A stretch of DNA of 64,000 nt, from positions 78,491,001 through 78,555,000 of the forward strand of contig NC_088913.1 in assembly GCF_963576675.1 (NCBI RefSeq), in the 5' to 3' direction. The notes under the pieces were generated by a model, which saw nothing but the letters and a program-made list of their open reading frames with translations, had not been told where the DNA came from and made no database searches. How positions within the stretch are numbered: the stretch's first letter is position 1; the number at the start of each line of letters is the position of its first letter. Of the stretch, positions 22,380 through 33,602 are shown one piece after another. The position numbers and the translations under genes are program-made. This stretch comes from Euphorbia lathyris (Eukaryota; Streptophyta; Magnoliopsida; Malpighiales; Euphorbiaceae).

Positions 22380-25300
22380 TGTAGAATTCAAATACTTAGT
22401 GGAATTCTCATTGATGTTGGCCGAATATAAAGGCTGTACATGAAGTATATGATTACAAGAAAATAGGAAGAGATAAGTTTTTGAATTCAAAATACAAGGC
22501 GTTTAAATCTGGCTTATCTACAGCTTAAAGAGGAATGACCATAATATCCTTATCACTCCCCCTCAAATTGACGCTGGTGAAACTGTCAATTTGGACCGTA
22601 ACAGTTGGAACCTTGATTTGGACAAGGGCTTAGTGAGAATGTGACTGCTTGATCAAGGGTGGAAATGTAACACACACGGAGGGCCTTTCGTGCTACTTTA
22701 TCACAGAAAAAATGGAAATCAATTTCCAAATGTTTTGATCTGTTGTGAAAAATGGGATTTGCTGTCAAGTAAGTTGCTCCAAGATTGTCACACCAAATGA
22801 CCGGAATTGTGGAAGAGCCATAGTCAATTTCATGCATAAGCATGTTCAACCATAAGACTTCAGAGGCAAGAGATGCAAGAGCTCTGTATTCGGCCTCAGT
22901 GGTGGACCGAGAGACAGTGTGCTGTTTTCGGGAGCGCCAAGAAACCAAATTCGGACCAACAAAAATAGCAAACCCTGATGTGGATTTGTGATCATCAATG
23001 TCACCGCCCCAGTCGGCATCAGAGAAACCAACAATATCAAGCGTCTTGCCACGAAGAAAGGTTATCCCAAGAGAGGGAGTCGATTTGAGATAGCGCAAAA
23101 TACGCTATACTGCCTTCCGATGTTCAAGTGTGGGATTGTGCATATATTGACTGACTCTGTTAACCGCAAAGCTAATGTCAGGTCTCGTGATTGTTGCATA
23201 TTGAAGGCTACCAACAATACTTCTATAGAAGCCTGAGTCAGTAAATGGCTCACCAACATCACGGCTGAGCTTTGTACTGGTACAAGACGGGGTGGAAATG
23301 CCCTTGGACTCTTGCATCTTGCTCTTGAGTAAGAGATCAAAGATATATTTCTATTGGCACAAGTGTACGGAAGTATCCCTCCAAGCAGCTTCAAGGCCAA
23401 GAAAATAGGAGAGCTTGCCAAGATCTCGAATAGCAAGGCGACTTTGAAGTTGCTGAATTAATTTCTCAATTGAAGTGTTACAATTGCCTGTAATCAAGAT
23501 GTCATCCACATACAGCAAACAAAATAGTCGAACATTTTGCAATTGAAAATAATAAAGAGAAGAGTCTGCTTTAGAGCATATAAAGCCAAGAGACAAAAGG
23601 GCTTGTGTTAAGCAACGATGCCACATTCGATGAGCTTGCTTGAGGCCATACAAGCTTTTCTTCAATTTGCATACACGAGTAGGAAAATCCGGATTGACAA
23701 AACCGGGGGGCTGTTCCATATAAACAATTTCATCCAAGGTACCATGTAAAAAGGCATTACTAACATCAATTTGCTTTACCATCAAAGAGTTAGTAATAGC
23801 AATGGACAAAAGTAATCGAATTATAGTGGGTTTTATTACCGGGCTGAATGTTTGGTCATAGTCATAACCAGGTCGTTGATGATAACCCTTGGCCACAAGT
23901 CGTGCTTTGTAGTGATCAACAGACCCATTCGGATTTAACTTGCGACGGAATACCTATAGACATCCAATTTTATTTTTAGCTTCAGTTACCGGAACAAGTT
24001 GCCATGTCCCGTTAGTAATAAGAGCGTTATACTCTTCCTGCATCACATTTCGCCACTCAGGACTCATCATAGCCTCTGTGTAACAAGTTGGGGTAGGTTG
24101 GTCAGTAGAGGCTTGAAGGGCTTTAGGAGGAAGGGAGCCAGATTGATTTCTAGTAACCATTGGGTGATTGGGAGCAAGTAATTTTCTGGGTTTTTTACGT
24201 TGAGCAGGAGGGGCAGAAAATATAGGAGTAGGTTCATTAATGGGAGAAGGTGAATTAATTTGTGCAGGGCGTGAGTGAGCAGTAGGTAAGTTATATGACG
24301 ATATCAATGTGAATAGGTGAAGTGGGCAAGGTTGAGAGATTGGGGTGTGAGGTAGATGGGCCTGGTGTATTGGTGGGACGAACAAGAGTTGGTGGATTAA
24401 AGGGTATAATGTCCTGATTATGATTAGTGGGATGTGTTGTTCTTGGGGCAGTAGGAGGAATTAGAGTAAATGGTTGATTTGTAGCTGGAAAAGGTACGAT
24501 ACTGGCACTTCAAGCTGATTGGTAATAGACTCAAGATTCACCTCACGTATAAACATTGGGTAGGGAAATTCCTGTTCGTGAAAAACAACATGGCGTGAGA
24601 TAAATAGTTTATTGTTCAATAAATCATAGCATTTATATCCCTTGTGAACTTTGCTATAGCCAAGAAAAATACATTTACGAGAGCGTGGAATCAATTTGTT
24701 GGAATTATAAGGCCTAAGCCATGGATAACACAAGCAAAAGGCGCGAAACATGTTATAGTAAGGAACACTGCCAAATAATTTTTCATATGGAGTGGTATAA
24801 TTGAGAAGTTTGGAAGGTAACCGATTAATTATAAACAAGGCACAGTCAAAAGCATAAGTCTAGAATTGATTAGGCAATTTAGCATGAGATAATAAAGAGA
24901 GACCGGTTTCAACAATGTGACGGTGTTTTCGCTCCGCACACCCATTTTGTTCGGGAGTGTAGGGACACGAAATACGTTGATTAATCCCATTTTTACTAAG
25001 ATATTCTCTTAATGCTTGAAATTCTCCACCCCAATCGGATTGAAAGTTAAGAATTAGACGGTTAAAGTATTTTTCAACCAGAGTGCGAAACTTAATAAAG
25101 ACATTTAACTCTGATTTGTATCGAACAAAAAATAGCCAAGAGAATTTGCTATAGTGATCATAAAAGAGTACATAGAACCTGTAGTTGTCATGTGAAGTAA
25201 TTGGGGAAGGACACCAAACATCCGAACATATTAATTCAAGTGGTTTAGATGCAACAAAAGAAGAAGAAGGAAAGGGAAGGCGGTGAGCCTTACTAACACA

Positions 25301-25410
25301 ACAAGCATCACAAGAAGAAATAATATTTTTATTAAGATCAGCAGCAAGATTATTCAAGGCTATAGTTTTCTTAACAATCGGAAAACTAGCATGTCCCAAA
25401 ACAAAAGGAT
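22380..25410 (-). mobile_element. Truncated Copia retrotransposon, antisense
   Basis: The 3' LTR is 22380-22555 (plus-strand TGTAGAATTC to TTATCA, 176 bp), next to a purine tract on the minus strand (TTGAGGGGGAG, 22556-22568). Coding pieces run to 25399. The 5' LTR, gag and protease are missing, and the element joins CEP spacer directly at about 25405-25411. CEP-unit sequence that should lie between 22379 and 25411 is deleted as well. Confidence 0.85.
22586..25399 (-). pseudogene. Copia pol fragment: integrase, RT, RNase H, several frameshifts
   Basis: Pieces in order on the minus strand: integrase with CDACCVSKAHRLPFP, then FYDHYSKFSWLF and TPEQNGCAERKHRH (25399-24860); a linker rich in Pro (24385-23954); RT with [20 protein letters not shown] and [12 protein letters not shown] (23896-23351); RNase H with SDADWGGDIDDHKSTSGFA and STTEAEYRALASLA (23317-22586). 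At least four frame breaks separate them. The family differs from the inner element at 2356. Confidence 0.88.
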
Positions 25411-25675
25411 TGAAAATAAAAACAACTGTCTTGGGTCTGGATGTTGCTTGACAGGTGGGTCGGAAAACAATTCTTTAAAATATGGTACCGAAAACAAAAG
25501 CAATAAAAGCAACACAAAAGATATAAATTTTTAAATTTTCCTTTTAAATTTTTATTGATTTCATAATTTTTCAATGTTTTTGGATTACAATATGTACGAG
25601 GTTTAATGACATTAATCGATCTTATTCATGATGTTGGGATGAGTGAAAATGAGGTATGGAAGTTTGGGAACTCGT
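25411..25675 (+). repeat. CEP-unit spacer fragment, unit 2
   Basis: Matches 19371-19620 and 54840-55360 (GGTACCGAAAACAAAAGC, TTTTTATTGATTTCATAATT). It is cut at about 25675 by a composite insertion. Confidence 0.75.
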
Positions 25676-25845
25676 CTAGCAAATAGAATAGTAATTCCTT
25701 ATGAATAGAATATGAAAGAATAGAATAGTTATTCCTTAAGAATATATATACCTATGTTTGGTTAGAAGAATGAAATATGTTGGAATAACTAGTTTATAAA
25801 CCAAAAGACATCATTATCCTCAAGTTTAATTTATTAGTTATTTTA

Positions 25846-26560
25846 AAATAGTAAAAACTTGATAAAAACAAAAACTATAAAAACGCAAAAATAAAAAATA
25901 GAAAAAAAAGCTAGGAAAACACGAAAATGCGAAAAACACGTGAAAGAATGTGAAAACGCGAAAAACAAAAAACACGCGAAAGAATGTGAAAACGCGAAAA
26001 ACACAAAACACATGAAAAAATGTGGAAAACATGAAAATGTAAAAAAAAACTGAAAACATATGAAAAACATGAAAATGGAAAAAAACATGAAAAACTGTTA
26101 AAAACACGAAAACATGTAAATACGTGAAAAACACGAAAACATTAAAAACACGAAAATGTAAAAAAATGCAAAAAATGCGAAAAATATAAAAACGTAAAAG
26201 AAAATGTGAAAAGGGTTAAAAACACGAAAACGTGAAAAAAAGAGAAAAACACGAAACTCTGAAAAAATGCAGTTTTATATTTTTTTCGCTTTTACACGGT
26301 TTTCATTTTTTCCCTTTTTTGTATTTTTTCAAGTTTTTGTAGTTTTCGCATTTTGTCACTTTTTCATGTTATTGACGTTTTTTAAAATTTTCGTGTTTTT
26401 TTGGGTTTTCTCACAATATCGTATTTTTTTTTGCGTTTTTCATATTTTCATGTTTTTCACGTTTTGTCAGGTTTTTCGTATTTTTTCACATTTTTGTGCT
26501 TTTTCATGTTTTTGCGTCCATGTTTTTTATTTGTCATTTTTTCGTGTTCTCCATTTTCTG
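25846..26560. repeat. Low-complexity inverted array of GAAAAACACGAAAA-type motifs
   Basis: 25846-26265 is made of degenerate GAAAA(A/C)ACG(A)AAA(T)GTG motifs. From about 26277 to 26560 the strand composition flips to TTTTTCG/TTTTCATG motifs, so the two halves are inverted relative to each other around an ATGCAG core. The long open frames here (Phe/Cys/Val-rich) follow from the base composition; I do not consider them genes. Confidence 0.85.
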
Positions 26561-27244
26561 CATCTCATTGATAGTCGACCAACCGTCCACCACCATTTCT
26601 ACTGCCAACGTTTGTAAATTAAGGTGAAGCGTGATACAAAGAGAAATATTAGAGATTTATTTAAGGGTAAATTTCTAAATTAGAGAAACATGGTGTGAGG
26701 AATAGCTTATTCTTCACTTAAAATGAAGAATCCATATTCTACCAAATCAATGAATAGCTTATTCCATAAAAAAAAGGGTTAAGGTTAGAATCCCTATTAC
26801 TTTTGGGTCAGGAGTAATTTTACCCCAAATGTCTAAAATGATGTAATTTTAACCCTAACGTTCGTAGCCAAGAGCAATTTTACCCCTAATGTTGATAATT
26901 TGGGTCCATTTGAGAAATAATTCATCAAATTGTCTTCTTGATTATGAATCTTGTCATCTATACTTCACACGTGCGTCAATTTATCACTAACAAATCACAA
27001 ACATATATTGGGTTGTGAAAAAAAAAAATATAATGTCTTTTGTACGAATTAGACAAAAAAAATAAAAAAATTCACCAAATTTATAAATATTAATCTCAAA
27101 TTCTAGTATTAAATTATAAAAAACATGAAATCCTTTTTTTAATAACGAATTGATATGCATTTGGTGCGGAATAAGAAACGAAAATATCTATATTTTATAA
27201 TAGTGTCTAAAATTGATCCAAATTACCAACGTTAGAGGTAAAAT

Positions 27245-29138
27245 CAGGGACGGATCTACAGTAGGGGCAATGGGGGCACTTGCCCCCACTGAGATCTAGA
27301 AATCTATAAAACCCTAGGTATGAATTTCCGATTTTTTGAGTTTGCCCCTCTGAAATCTCAGGGTAAAGCCGCCTTTGATGAAGGCTGAAGATGAGGCAAC
27401 GCAAGGAAGAAGATTAGTCTACTGTTTAGGTTTTAATTTTTGTAACTTGCTCCACTAAATGAAACGACATCGTTCCACTTATGTGGAGCGACATCGTTTC
27501 GTTCAGCAAGTTTCAAATTAAAGCCTAAAGTTAGGCCACCAACTAGGGGTGTACGTGGTCGGTTAATCAATCCATTAAGGTTAATTCGGTCGGTTAACCA
27601 TTTCATCGGTTTTTTAAATACACTAACCATACACTAGTCCAGTAAATTCGGTTAACCACTAATCGGTTAACCAATTATTCGGTCGGTTAACCTTTTATTT
27701 CGGTTTCTAACCATTAGTAAATAAATATAAAAATAATAAAAGAATTGAAATGAAAGTTTATTGCCAAATAAAATTAACTAAAGCATTATAAAGTTTGTAG
27801 CATTCACTACTAATCAAATCAAAGTTTAATGTTTCAAAATCACTCATAAATATTCATCAATTTAAATACTTAGACATTTGAAGTTAAGAAATACAAATAA
27901 ATATAATTAATTAATACAAAGAATATGACAATGATTTTTTTAGAATAAATACGACACTGATTAATTTAAAAGAACTTAGAAGAGAATTTGCTAAAATTAT
28001 ATATTAGTATTCATATATCTTTTCAACAGATTTGAGTTATTGTTATTGAAGATATTTACCCCAATTAATATGGGGAAGTTGTCTGCCGGGTTGGAATAAA
28101 AAAAATTCTTTGATGTTAATTTTAGATGATGTTTGAAAGGTGGGTTAAAATGAAAAGAGTAGAGACACAAGTAGAATTCTACCTCGAAACACTAAAATTT
28201 CAAATAATAAAAGATTAATGATTAGCTATAAAAAGCTTATAATTGATGATCAGTAAGTTTTTTTTTTTTTTTTTTTGTGAAATTGTGTAACTCAGTTAGA
28301 GTAGATTAATATTATCAATATAATTGATGGATTGCATAATATAATCTCTGAAGTAGAGTAGATTAATATTATCAATATAATTGATGAAATTATATATTAT
28401 ATATTATATATTTTTTTTTAATTGAATTCGGTCGGTTTCGGTTAACCACAGTTTTTGGAATATCAAAACCGTAATCGTAACCATTAACCACTATTTTTAA
28501 AATTAAAAACCGTACACTAATCCATCGGTTTCGGTTAACCTTATTTTCGGTTTGGTTTCTGTTTGGTTTCTGTTTGGTTTCGGTTTGGTTTTTCGGTTTT
28601 TCGGTTTTTTGTGTGCACCCCTACCACCAACCAACCTCCTTTTTGTCCTATTTTCTATTCTCACTCTCTCTTCTCACAAAATCCATAATCGCCCCTCTCT
28701 TTCATGATCTCTTTTCGGGTTATTGTGTAACCATTGTAAGGAGGTCTTGTCTTCTTCCCAGAAGCTAGGGTTTTGTGTTATTGTGTGGTTAGTGTTTATG
28801 TTTATAAGGGATCCAAGATGGAAAAGATTGTTCCTGGAATAGTTTAGTGAGAATCCATGGAAGATTTATTGATCGATCCAAGGTTGTTGTCTAGAATTTG
28901 AATCTTGATTTTCTTGCTGATTGAGTTCCGATTAGCCAGCCATGGAAGATCTTTTGCAGATATTGGTGGTTGCTTAGGTAGGATGCATATTGGTCTTTCA
29001 TATTGGGGATTAACTAATCTAATCCAACTTTGAAAGATCAAGGGTTTAATGATGCTGTTTGCCTTGAATTTTTTTGTACAATTTTTTTTGTCATATATAG
29101 TTTGTCCCCGCTATTTAGAATTCCTGGATCCGTCCCTG
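27245..29138. mobile_element. hAT-like non-autonomous element nested in the Mutator-like element
   Basis: Ends CAGGGACGGATC and GATCCGTCCCTG (inverted). Flanking 8-mers GGTAAAAT and AGTTAAAT (6 of 8 match) fit a decayed hAT target duplication. Removing the element restores the inverted repeat of the outer element (AGAGGTAAAATTGCTCTTGGC). The interior has no recognisable transposase. Confidence 0.8.
27544..28623. mobile_element. hAT-type element nested in the previous one
   Basis: 1080 bp with TAGGGGTGTACG at the left and TGTGCACCCCTA at the right, and a perfect 8-bp target duplication CCACCAAC (27536-27543 and 28624-28631). Both subterminal regions are packed with GGTTAACC and TTCGGTCGGTT/GGTTTCGGTT motifs; the core is AT-rich. 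No transposase. It is the innermost and so probably the youngest layer here. Confidence 0.92.
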
Positions 29139-29320
29139 AGTTAAATTGCTCTTGGCTACCAAAGTTAGAGGTAAAATTGCATCATTTTAGACGTTAAGGG
29201 TAAAATTGCTCCTGACCCAAAGAGTCAGAGTTATTTTTGCACCTTAACTCTAAAAAAACCAACCAAGGCGGGAATAGCTATTCTTTCTATTCCCTTCTAT
29301 TCCGCGAACCAAATGAGTGC

Positions 29321-30119
29321 TTAAAGTTATCTAAATGGGATTCATATATTCATTCACTGCACTTCACATATTCACCATCTTTCTATTTGACCCAGATGTG
29401 CATGTAGGCATTGGTGTAAGTGGGAATATATTACTTATAGCACAATATTTTTTACTCATGGCTTGAACCTTATGTAGGATACCTAGGTAATATCTAATGC
29501 TGCAACAAAAATTGAATTAATCTCTAGTGACTCAAGATCATTTGTATACCTTTAGGCCTAAATTTATAATGTAAAGCTCATCCAATTTATTAGAAATAAA
29601 TGAAGCTTAGTTAACTTTGTGTAACAATAGTAACTGTTGGCTAAAAAAAATAAAAAATAATGAAAGAGGGAATCATTGGTTTTGTATTGTGGTGAAACTT
29701 ATAAAATTTACAAAAGAAAAGAAAATCTGTTTCATTAATTTTATGACTCAAGATCATTTGTATACCTTTAGGCCTACTACACCTGGCTACAGCTCTAGAG
29801 TTGGTTACCCCTGGATTATATTTTATTTATCTTTAAACAAATTAAATTTATAATGTAAAGTTCACAAAATTTATTCGAAATAAATGAAGTTATTGAACTT
29901 TGTGTAACAAATAGTAACTCTTGGCTAAAAAAATAATAGCAGAGGGAATCATTGGGTTTGTATTGTGGTAAAACTTAAAAAATTTACAAAAGGAAAGAAA
30001 ATCTGTTTCATTGAGTTAGATATCATTCTTTTTGTTTTCTTCTTAAACATTACAAAATGTTTTCAGAATTCACATGCAATTTCTTAGTGTTTAAGAATCC
30101 ATAGGTGCCTCTCTTCCTC
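29321..30119 (+). repeat. CEP-unit upstream spacer, unit 3, with two relic copies
   Basis: Matches 55870-56430. A block of about 0.25 kb (TAATGAAAGAGGGAATCATTGG and neighbours) occurs twice (around 29590-29740 and 29870-30020), so the upstream region is partly duplicated. The relic CEP 3' ends lie at about 29528-29556 (truncated at FRP) and 29743-29810 (best preserved). Confidence 0.75.
29743..29810 (+). pseudogene. Best-preserved relic of the second CEP gene
   Basis: From the ATG at 29743 the frame reads MTQDHLY and then TFRPTTPGYSSRVGY (29764-29808), a complete 15-position CEP-like domain. Phe at position 2 is the commoner residue in CEP peptides of other plants; His9 is Tyr and Pro11 is Ser. 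There is no signal peptide upstream, and the open frame runs on to 29853 without one. As it stands it cannot give a secreted peptide. It is best read as the surviving end of a lost paralogue. Confidence 0.65.
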
Positions 30120-30127
30120 TATAAATA
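30120..30127 (+). promoter_or_regulatory. TATA box of CEP copy 3
   Basis: TATAAATA, 97 bp before the ATG, in the same context (CTCTTCCTC before, CCAATAAGG after) as the other copies. Confidence 0.7.
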
Positions 30128-30216
30128 CCAATAAGGTAGCCTCCTCTTTCTTCACTCTTTCTTCTGCAATATCATTTCCCTCTAAAAATTTCTACTCTCT
30201 CTGTCTTTCTCCCAAA

Positions 30217-30474
30217 ATGGCCAAAGTGAACGCGTTATTCATTCTTTTAATGTTGATGATATTTCAGTCCACAAATGGGAGAGTTTTGAATGACAAAGAT
30301 GGCATCAATCCACCTGTAGATGTATCAATATCAAACCCAGATGCAATTTATCCACCTGCAACATCAGTACTTCCAGATGCTGCAATATCAATCGCTGAAG
30401 AAGAGCCTGGAGATCATTTGTATGCCATGAGGCCTACTACACCTGGCCACAGTCCTGGTGTTGGCCACCGCTAG
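30217..30474 (+). CDS. CEP peptide-hormone precursor, copy 3 (intact)
   Basis: 85 residues with the same architecture as copy 2: signal peptide 1-21, linker, and CEP domain AMRPTTPGHSPGVGH at 30424-30468, then Arg and stop. The mature domain is identical to copies 2 and 6. Changes lie in the linker (LNDKDG, PVDVS, SIAEEEPGD). Such a pattern, variable linker and fixed peptide, is expected if the peptide is under constraint. TATA box at 30120. Downstream 3' UTR matches the other copies. It should give the same mature peptide as copies 2 and 6, so any difference would be in expression or processing. Confidence 0.9.
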   Translation: MAKVNALFILLMLMIFQSTNGRVLNDKDGINPPVDVSISNPDAIYPPATSVLPDAAISIAEEEPGDHLYAMRPTTPGHSPGVGHR

Positions 30475-31838
30475 ACTATATCTTATTTCTCTTGAAATAA
30501 ATTAAATTTATAATGTAATGCATAGTTTAAATAAAATGAAAATTTTCATTGCGAGTTTACTTTGTGTTTGATCATCTAGCTAGCCAATATTAGCTTGACT
30601 TGGATTATGATATCAGTGCTGCAACAAAAATTCAGTTAAGTGCAAAATAATAATAATTGAATTTGGTCCATTAAATACTTAATAGCAGGCAGAAAGATGA
30701 ATTCTCTAAATATGAACTTCAATTCTCACACTACATTGATCTAATATAGAAAAATGCAACACTTACTTGCAAGTTTTTTTTTAAAATTCAATCATAAAAA
30801 TTAAGTAAATTGAATTTCACCTAATTTAAATTGCTTAAAAAAATCAAAACTTCTGGCTAAAATTCAATTAATTCATGTTCTTGACAAAATAACTATTACT
30901 TTGTTTATTTTTACCATTGTATCAATGTTACACTCCACCATCTAATGGTGAAAACAAACAAAGTAACTGTTATTTTATTTTATTTTTTTTATTGAAGATG
31001 GAGGCAGGTGGAACTGTTATTTTATTAATAAAAAAGTAATATGTTGTTATTAGTATCATATATATTTTTCCAGCTTAATACATTTGAAATCCTGAACTTC
31101 CCTGAAAAGATCAATTTTCCGTGGCACTAGCTTAAACTTACATTATTAATCTTCACATGGGAGAGTAACAGGGATTTTCGAAAATTGAAATATATATGAA
31201 TTTACTAAAGACCAGGTAACATTAAATCAGTGTAAGTAAGTTAAAAGACCAATATATCATTTTAAACAAGTTTAGATGGTTAATATATCACTTTAAGAAT
31301 CTCAACGACCTATCAAGATACTATGTATGTAAGTTCAAGGGGCCAATTAGTTTTTTATACCATGTTCAGGGAGCTTCTAATGTGTTTAGCGGATTATTTA
31401 TTGGAAAGGTATAATGTACAAAAATATCTTTATTATTAACAATAAAAAAACAATTTAACTCTAATATTATAAATGGTACAATTGGGACTCTAGCGTTAAT
31501 CATGGCAACATGTGACTGTACCTCGCAAATCTCAACATGTTCCAACCCTAATGGTATAAAATTGTGTAAAAGGATTTGAGATAAGAATGAGATAAAAAAA
31601 ATATTACTAGTGACACGTATGAAATAACACCTCATGTTACGTCCATTTTATATCAAAATGAAGATTATTGTTGTACGAAAAAGAACTATTTATGTATAAT
31701 GTATTTTATTTATTATTTGAATAATTTAGAATTTTTGTTAGTTTTTGGATGGTTTATTGAATGAATGTTTCTTAAATTTGTATTTATTTGTTTTTGTTGG
31801 TGATATTTTCGAAATATCTCAATTTTCAATCTTGATAC
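30475..31838 (+). repeat. CEP-unit downstream spacer, unit 3
   Basis: A nearly full spacer matching 11395-12465, 49584-50652 plus 54460-54700, and 56779-58310. It includes the block GGCAACATGTGACTGTA and ends CAATCTTGATAC where a Copia element enters. No gene is seen on either strand. Confidence 0.78.
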
Positions 31839-33602
31839 TATTACAGACTATATTGTTTATTTGTAAATCATATCTTATCTATATACTCAACACAGTTTAG
31901 TTCCCTATTTCTGGCCTAGAATATAGGAATAAACATTCACTATAAATAGACATGCCTATGAATCTTTTAAACATGTAGAGATCAAATAGCACGATGGATC
32001 CTTGGTTATTGTTCAGTCATAAAACCAAGTCAGATGGATCCTTTGAAAGATACAAAGCACGATTAGTAGGCAATGGATAAGGATAATTGGTTGGGGTCGA
32101 TTGTGGTGAAACGTTTAGCCCCGTGGTTAAGCCGACAACTATTCAAGCTGTTCTTATTATTGCTTTATCAAGAATTGGAACCTTCGTCAGTTGGATGTCA
32201 AAAATGCTTTCTTATATGGAGACCTTAGTGAAACAGTATACATGGACCAGCCATTGGGTTTCCGTGATCCGAAGTATCCCAACAGTATACATGCACCATG
32301 TCTGTTTGCTTCAAAAATCATTGTATGGGCTCAAGCAAGCCCCAAGGGCCTGGTACCAGCGATTCGCTGCGTTTGTCATCACCGTGGGTTTCACAAACAG
32401 CGTATCTGATCACTCTCTATTTGTTTACCAACACGGTATAGACACATCCTATATTCTACTGTATGTTGATGATATTGTTTTAGTTACTTCTTCTGACAGG
32501 CTTCAAGATTCCATACTTTCTAAATTGAGCTCCGAATTTGCAATGAAAGACTTGGGTCAGTTGCACTATTTCTTGGGGATTTCTGTAACTTATTCACCTG
32601 GTTCCCTATTTCTATCTCAACAGAAAGATGCTTCAGGAGTCATTGAAAAAGTTGGATTTGGCTCTTGTAATCCGGCCGCCACTCCTGTCGATACCAAGCA
32701 GAAGCTTAGCATATCATCTGGCTCCACCTATCACGATCCAACAGAATACAGACAATTAGCCGGCGCTCTTCAGTATATGACTCTCACCAAACCTGACATA
32801 TCATACGCGGTTCAGCAAATCTGTCTGTTCATGCACGATCACAAGACCTCTCACATAGCAGCACTCAAACGAATCCTTCGGTACATTCAAGGCACCTTTA
32901 ATCTCGGTCTCACTTTAATTGCATCATCTCCAAGTCAATTAACCTCCTACACAAACACGGATTGGGCGAGCTATCCCGACACCCTTCGATCGACATCAGG
33001 CTGTTGTGTGTTTCTTGGAGATAATCCTATTTCGTGGTCAGCCAAACGACAGCCCATCCTATCTCGTTCGAGTTCCGAAGCAGAATATCGCGGAGTCGCG
33101 AATGTCATGTCGGAAACATGCTGGATCCGCAATCTTCTTCTTGCACTTGGATGCCTGATTCAGAAATCAACCGTAGTCTACTATGATATTGTCAGTGCAG
33201 TTTATCTCACAGAAAATCCAGCCCAACACCACCGCACTAAACATGTAGAGATGGACATTCATTTTGTTTGAGAAAGGGTTGCTAAAGGGAGAAGTTCGTG
33301 TTCTACATGTCCCTTCTCGATATCAAATAGTTGACATCTTCACCAAGGGACTGCCCTCACCGCTCTTTGAAGACTTCCGGAATAGTCTCAGTATTTGGCC
33401 TTCGAACCTCTCGACGACGGGGTGTATTAGAGACTATATTGTTTATTTGTAAATCATATCTTATCTGTATACTCAACATAGTTTAGTTCCCTATTTCTAG
33501 CCTAGAATATAGGAATAGACATTCACTATAAAGTGAACTGTATTTTGTATATATAGATAATTACACATCAATAACAAGGACTGAACAATTCAAATTGTTA
33601 CA
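31839..33602 (+). mobile_element. Internally deleted Copia element
   Basis: Partial LTRs at about 31839-31970 and 33424-33602 share AGACTATATTGTTTATTTGT and CTAGAATATAGGAATA. The target duplication GATAC is at 31834-31838 and 33603-33607, and the empty site reads TTGATACGCTTGTG in other units. Most of the element (gag, protease, integrase) is deleted; only RT and RNase H remain. Confidence 0.85.
32020..33452 (+). pseudogene. Copia RT-RNase H fragment
   Basis: RT begins at about 32087 ([16 protein letters not shown]), shifts frame for [20 protein letters not shown] (about 32188-32280), and returns for [19 protein letters not shown] and ILLYVDDIVLVTSS (near 32450-32495). RNase H follows with STSGCCVFLGDNPISWSAKR and SSEAEYRGVANVMSE, where the usual DADWAG is TNTDWAS (first Asp lost). 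The C-terminus crosses another frame break at about 33265. The RT catalytic YVDD is intact, but the gene is not functional. Confidence 0.88.

Larger units (their letters stand above)
26776..29251. mobile_element. Mutator-like non-autonomous element
   Basis: The left end GGGTTAAGGTTAGAATCCC and the right end (minus-strand AGAGTTAAGGTGCAAAAAT) start inverted repeats of about 120 bp that share TTTGGGTCAGGAG and GCCAAGAGCAATTTTACC. It is flanked by runs of A (8 on the left, 7 on the right), compatible with an A-rich target duplication. It has no transposase and holds two further elements. Confidence 0.75.
25676..29320. mobile_element. Composite insertion of nested DNA elements
   Basis: CEP-unit sequence stops at about 25675 and resumes at about 29321 (TTAAAGTTATCTAAATGG). 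The outer ends contain related GAATAG/ATTCC motifs (AATAGAATAGTAATTCC on the left, GGGAATAGCTATTC on the right) and GTTTGGTT/AACCAAA motifs, suggesting a decayed inverted-repeat element. Inside are a low-complexity array and three further elements, one inside another. Part of the CEP spacer is also missing, so the outer boundary may include a deletion. Confidence 0.55.

Noticed and set aside
25838..26617. Three long open frames on both strands rich in Phe, Val and Cys
   Set aside because: They are in the GAAAA/TTTTC low-complexity array; the lack of stops follows from composition, with no domain or start context.
27207..27404. 65-codon Cys-rich minus-strand open frame as a small secreted peptide
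   Set aside because: It straddles the end of a hAT-like element and has no signal sequence or conserved context.
29743..29853. A live short CEP gene starting at ATG 29743
   Set aside because: No signal peptide, so the product would not enter the secretory pathway, and the matching region in other units is cut by stops.
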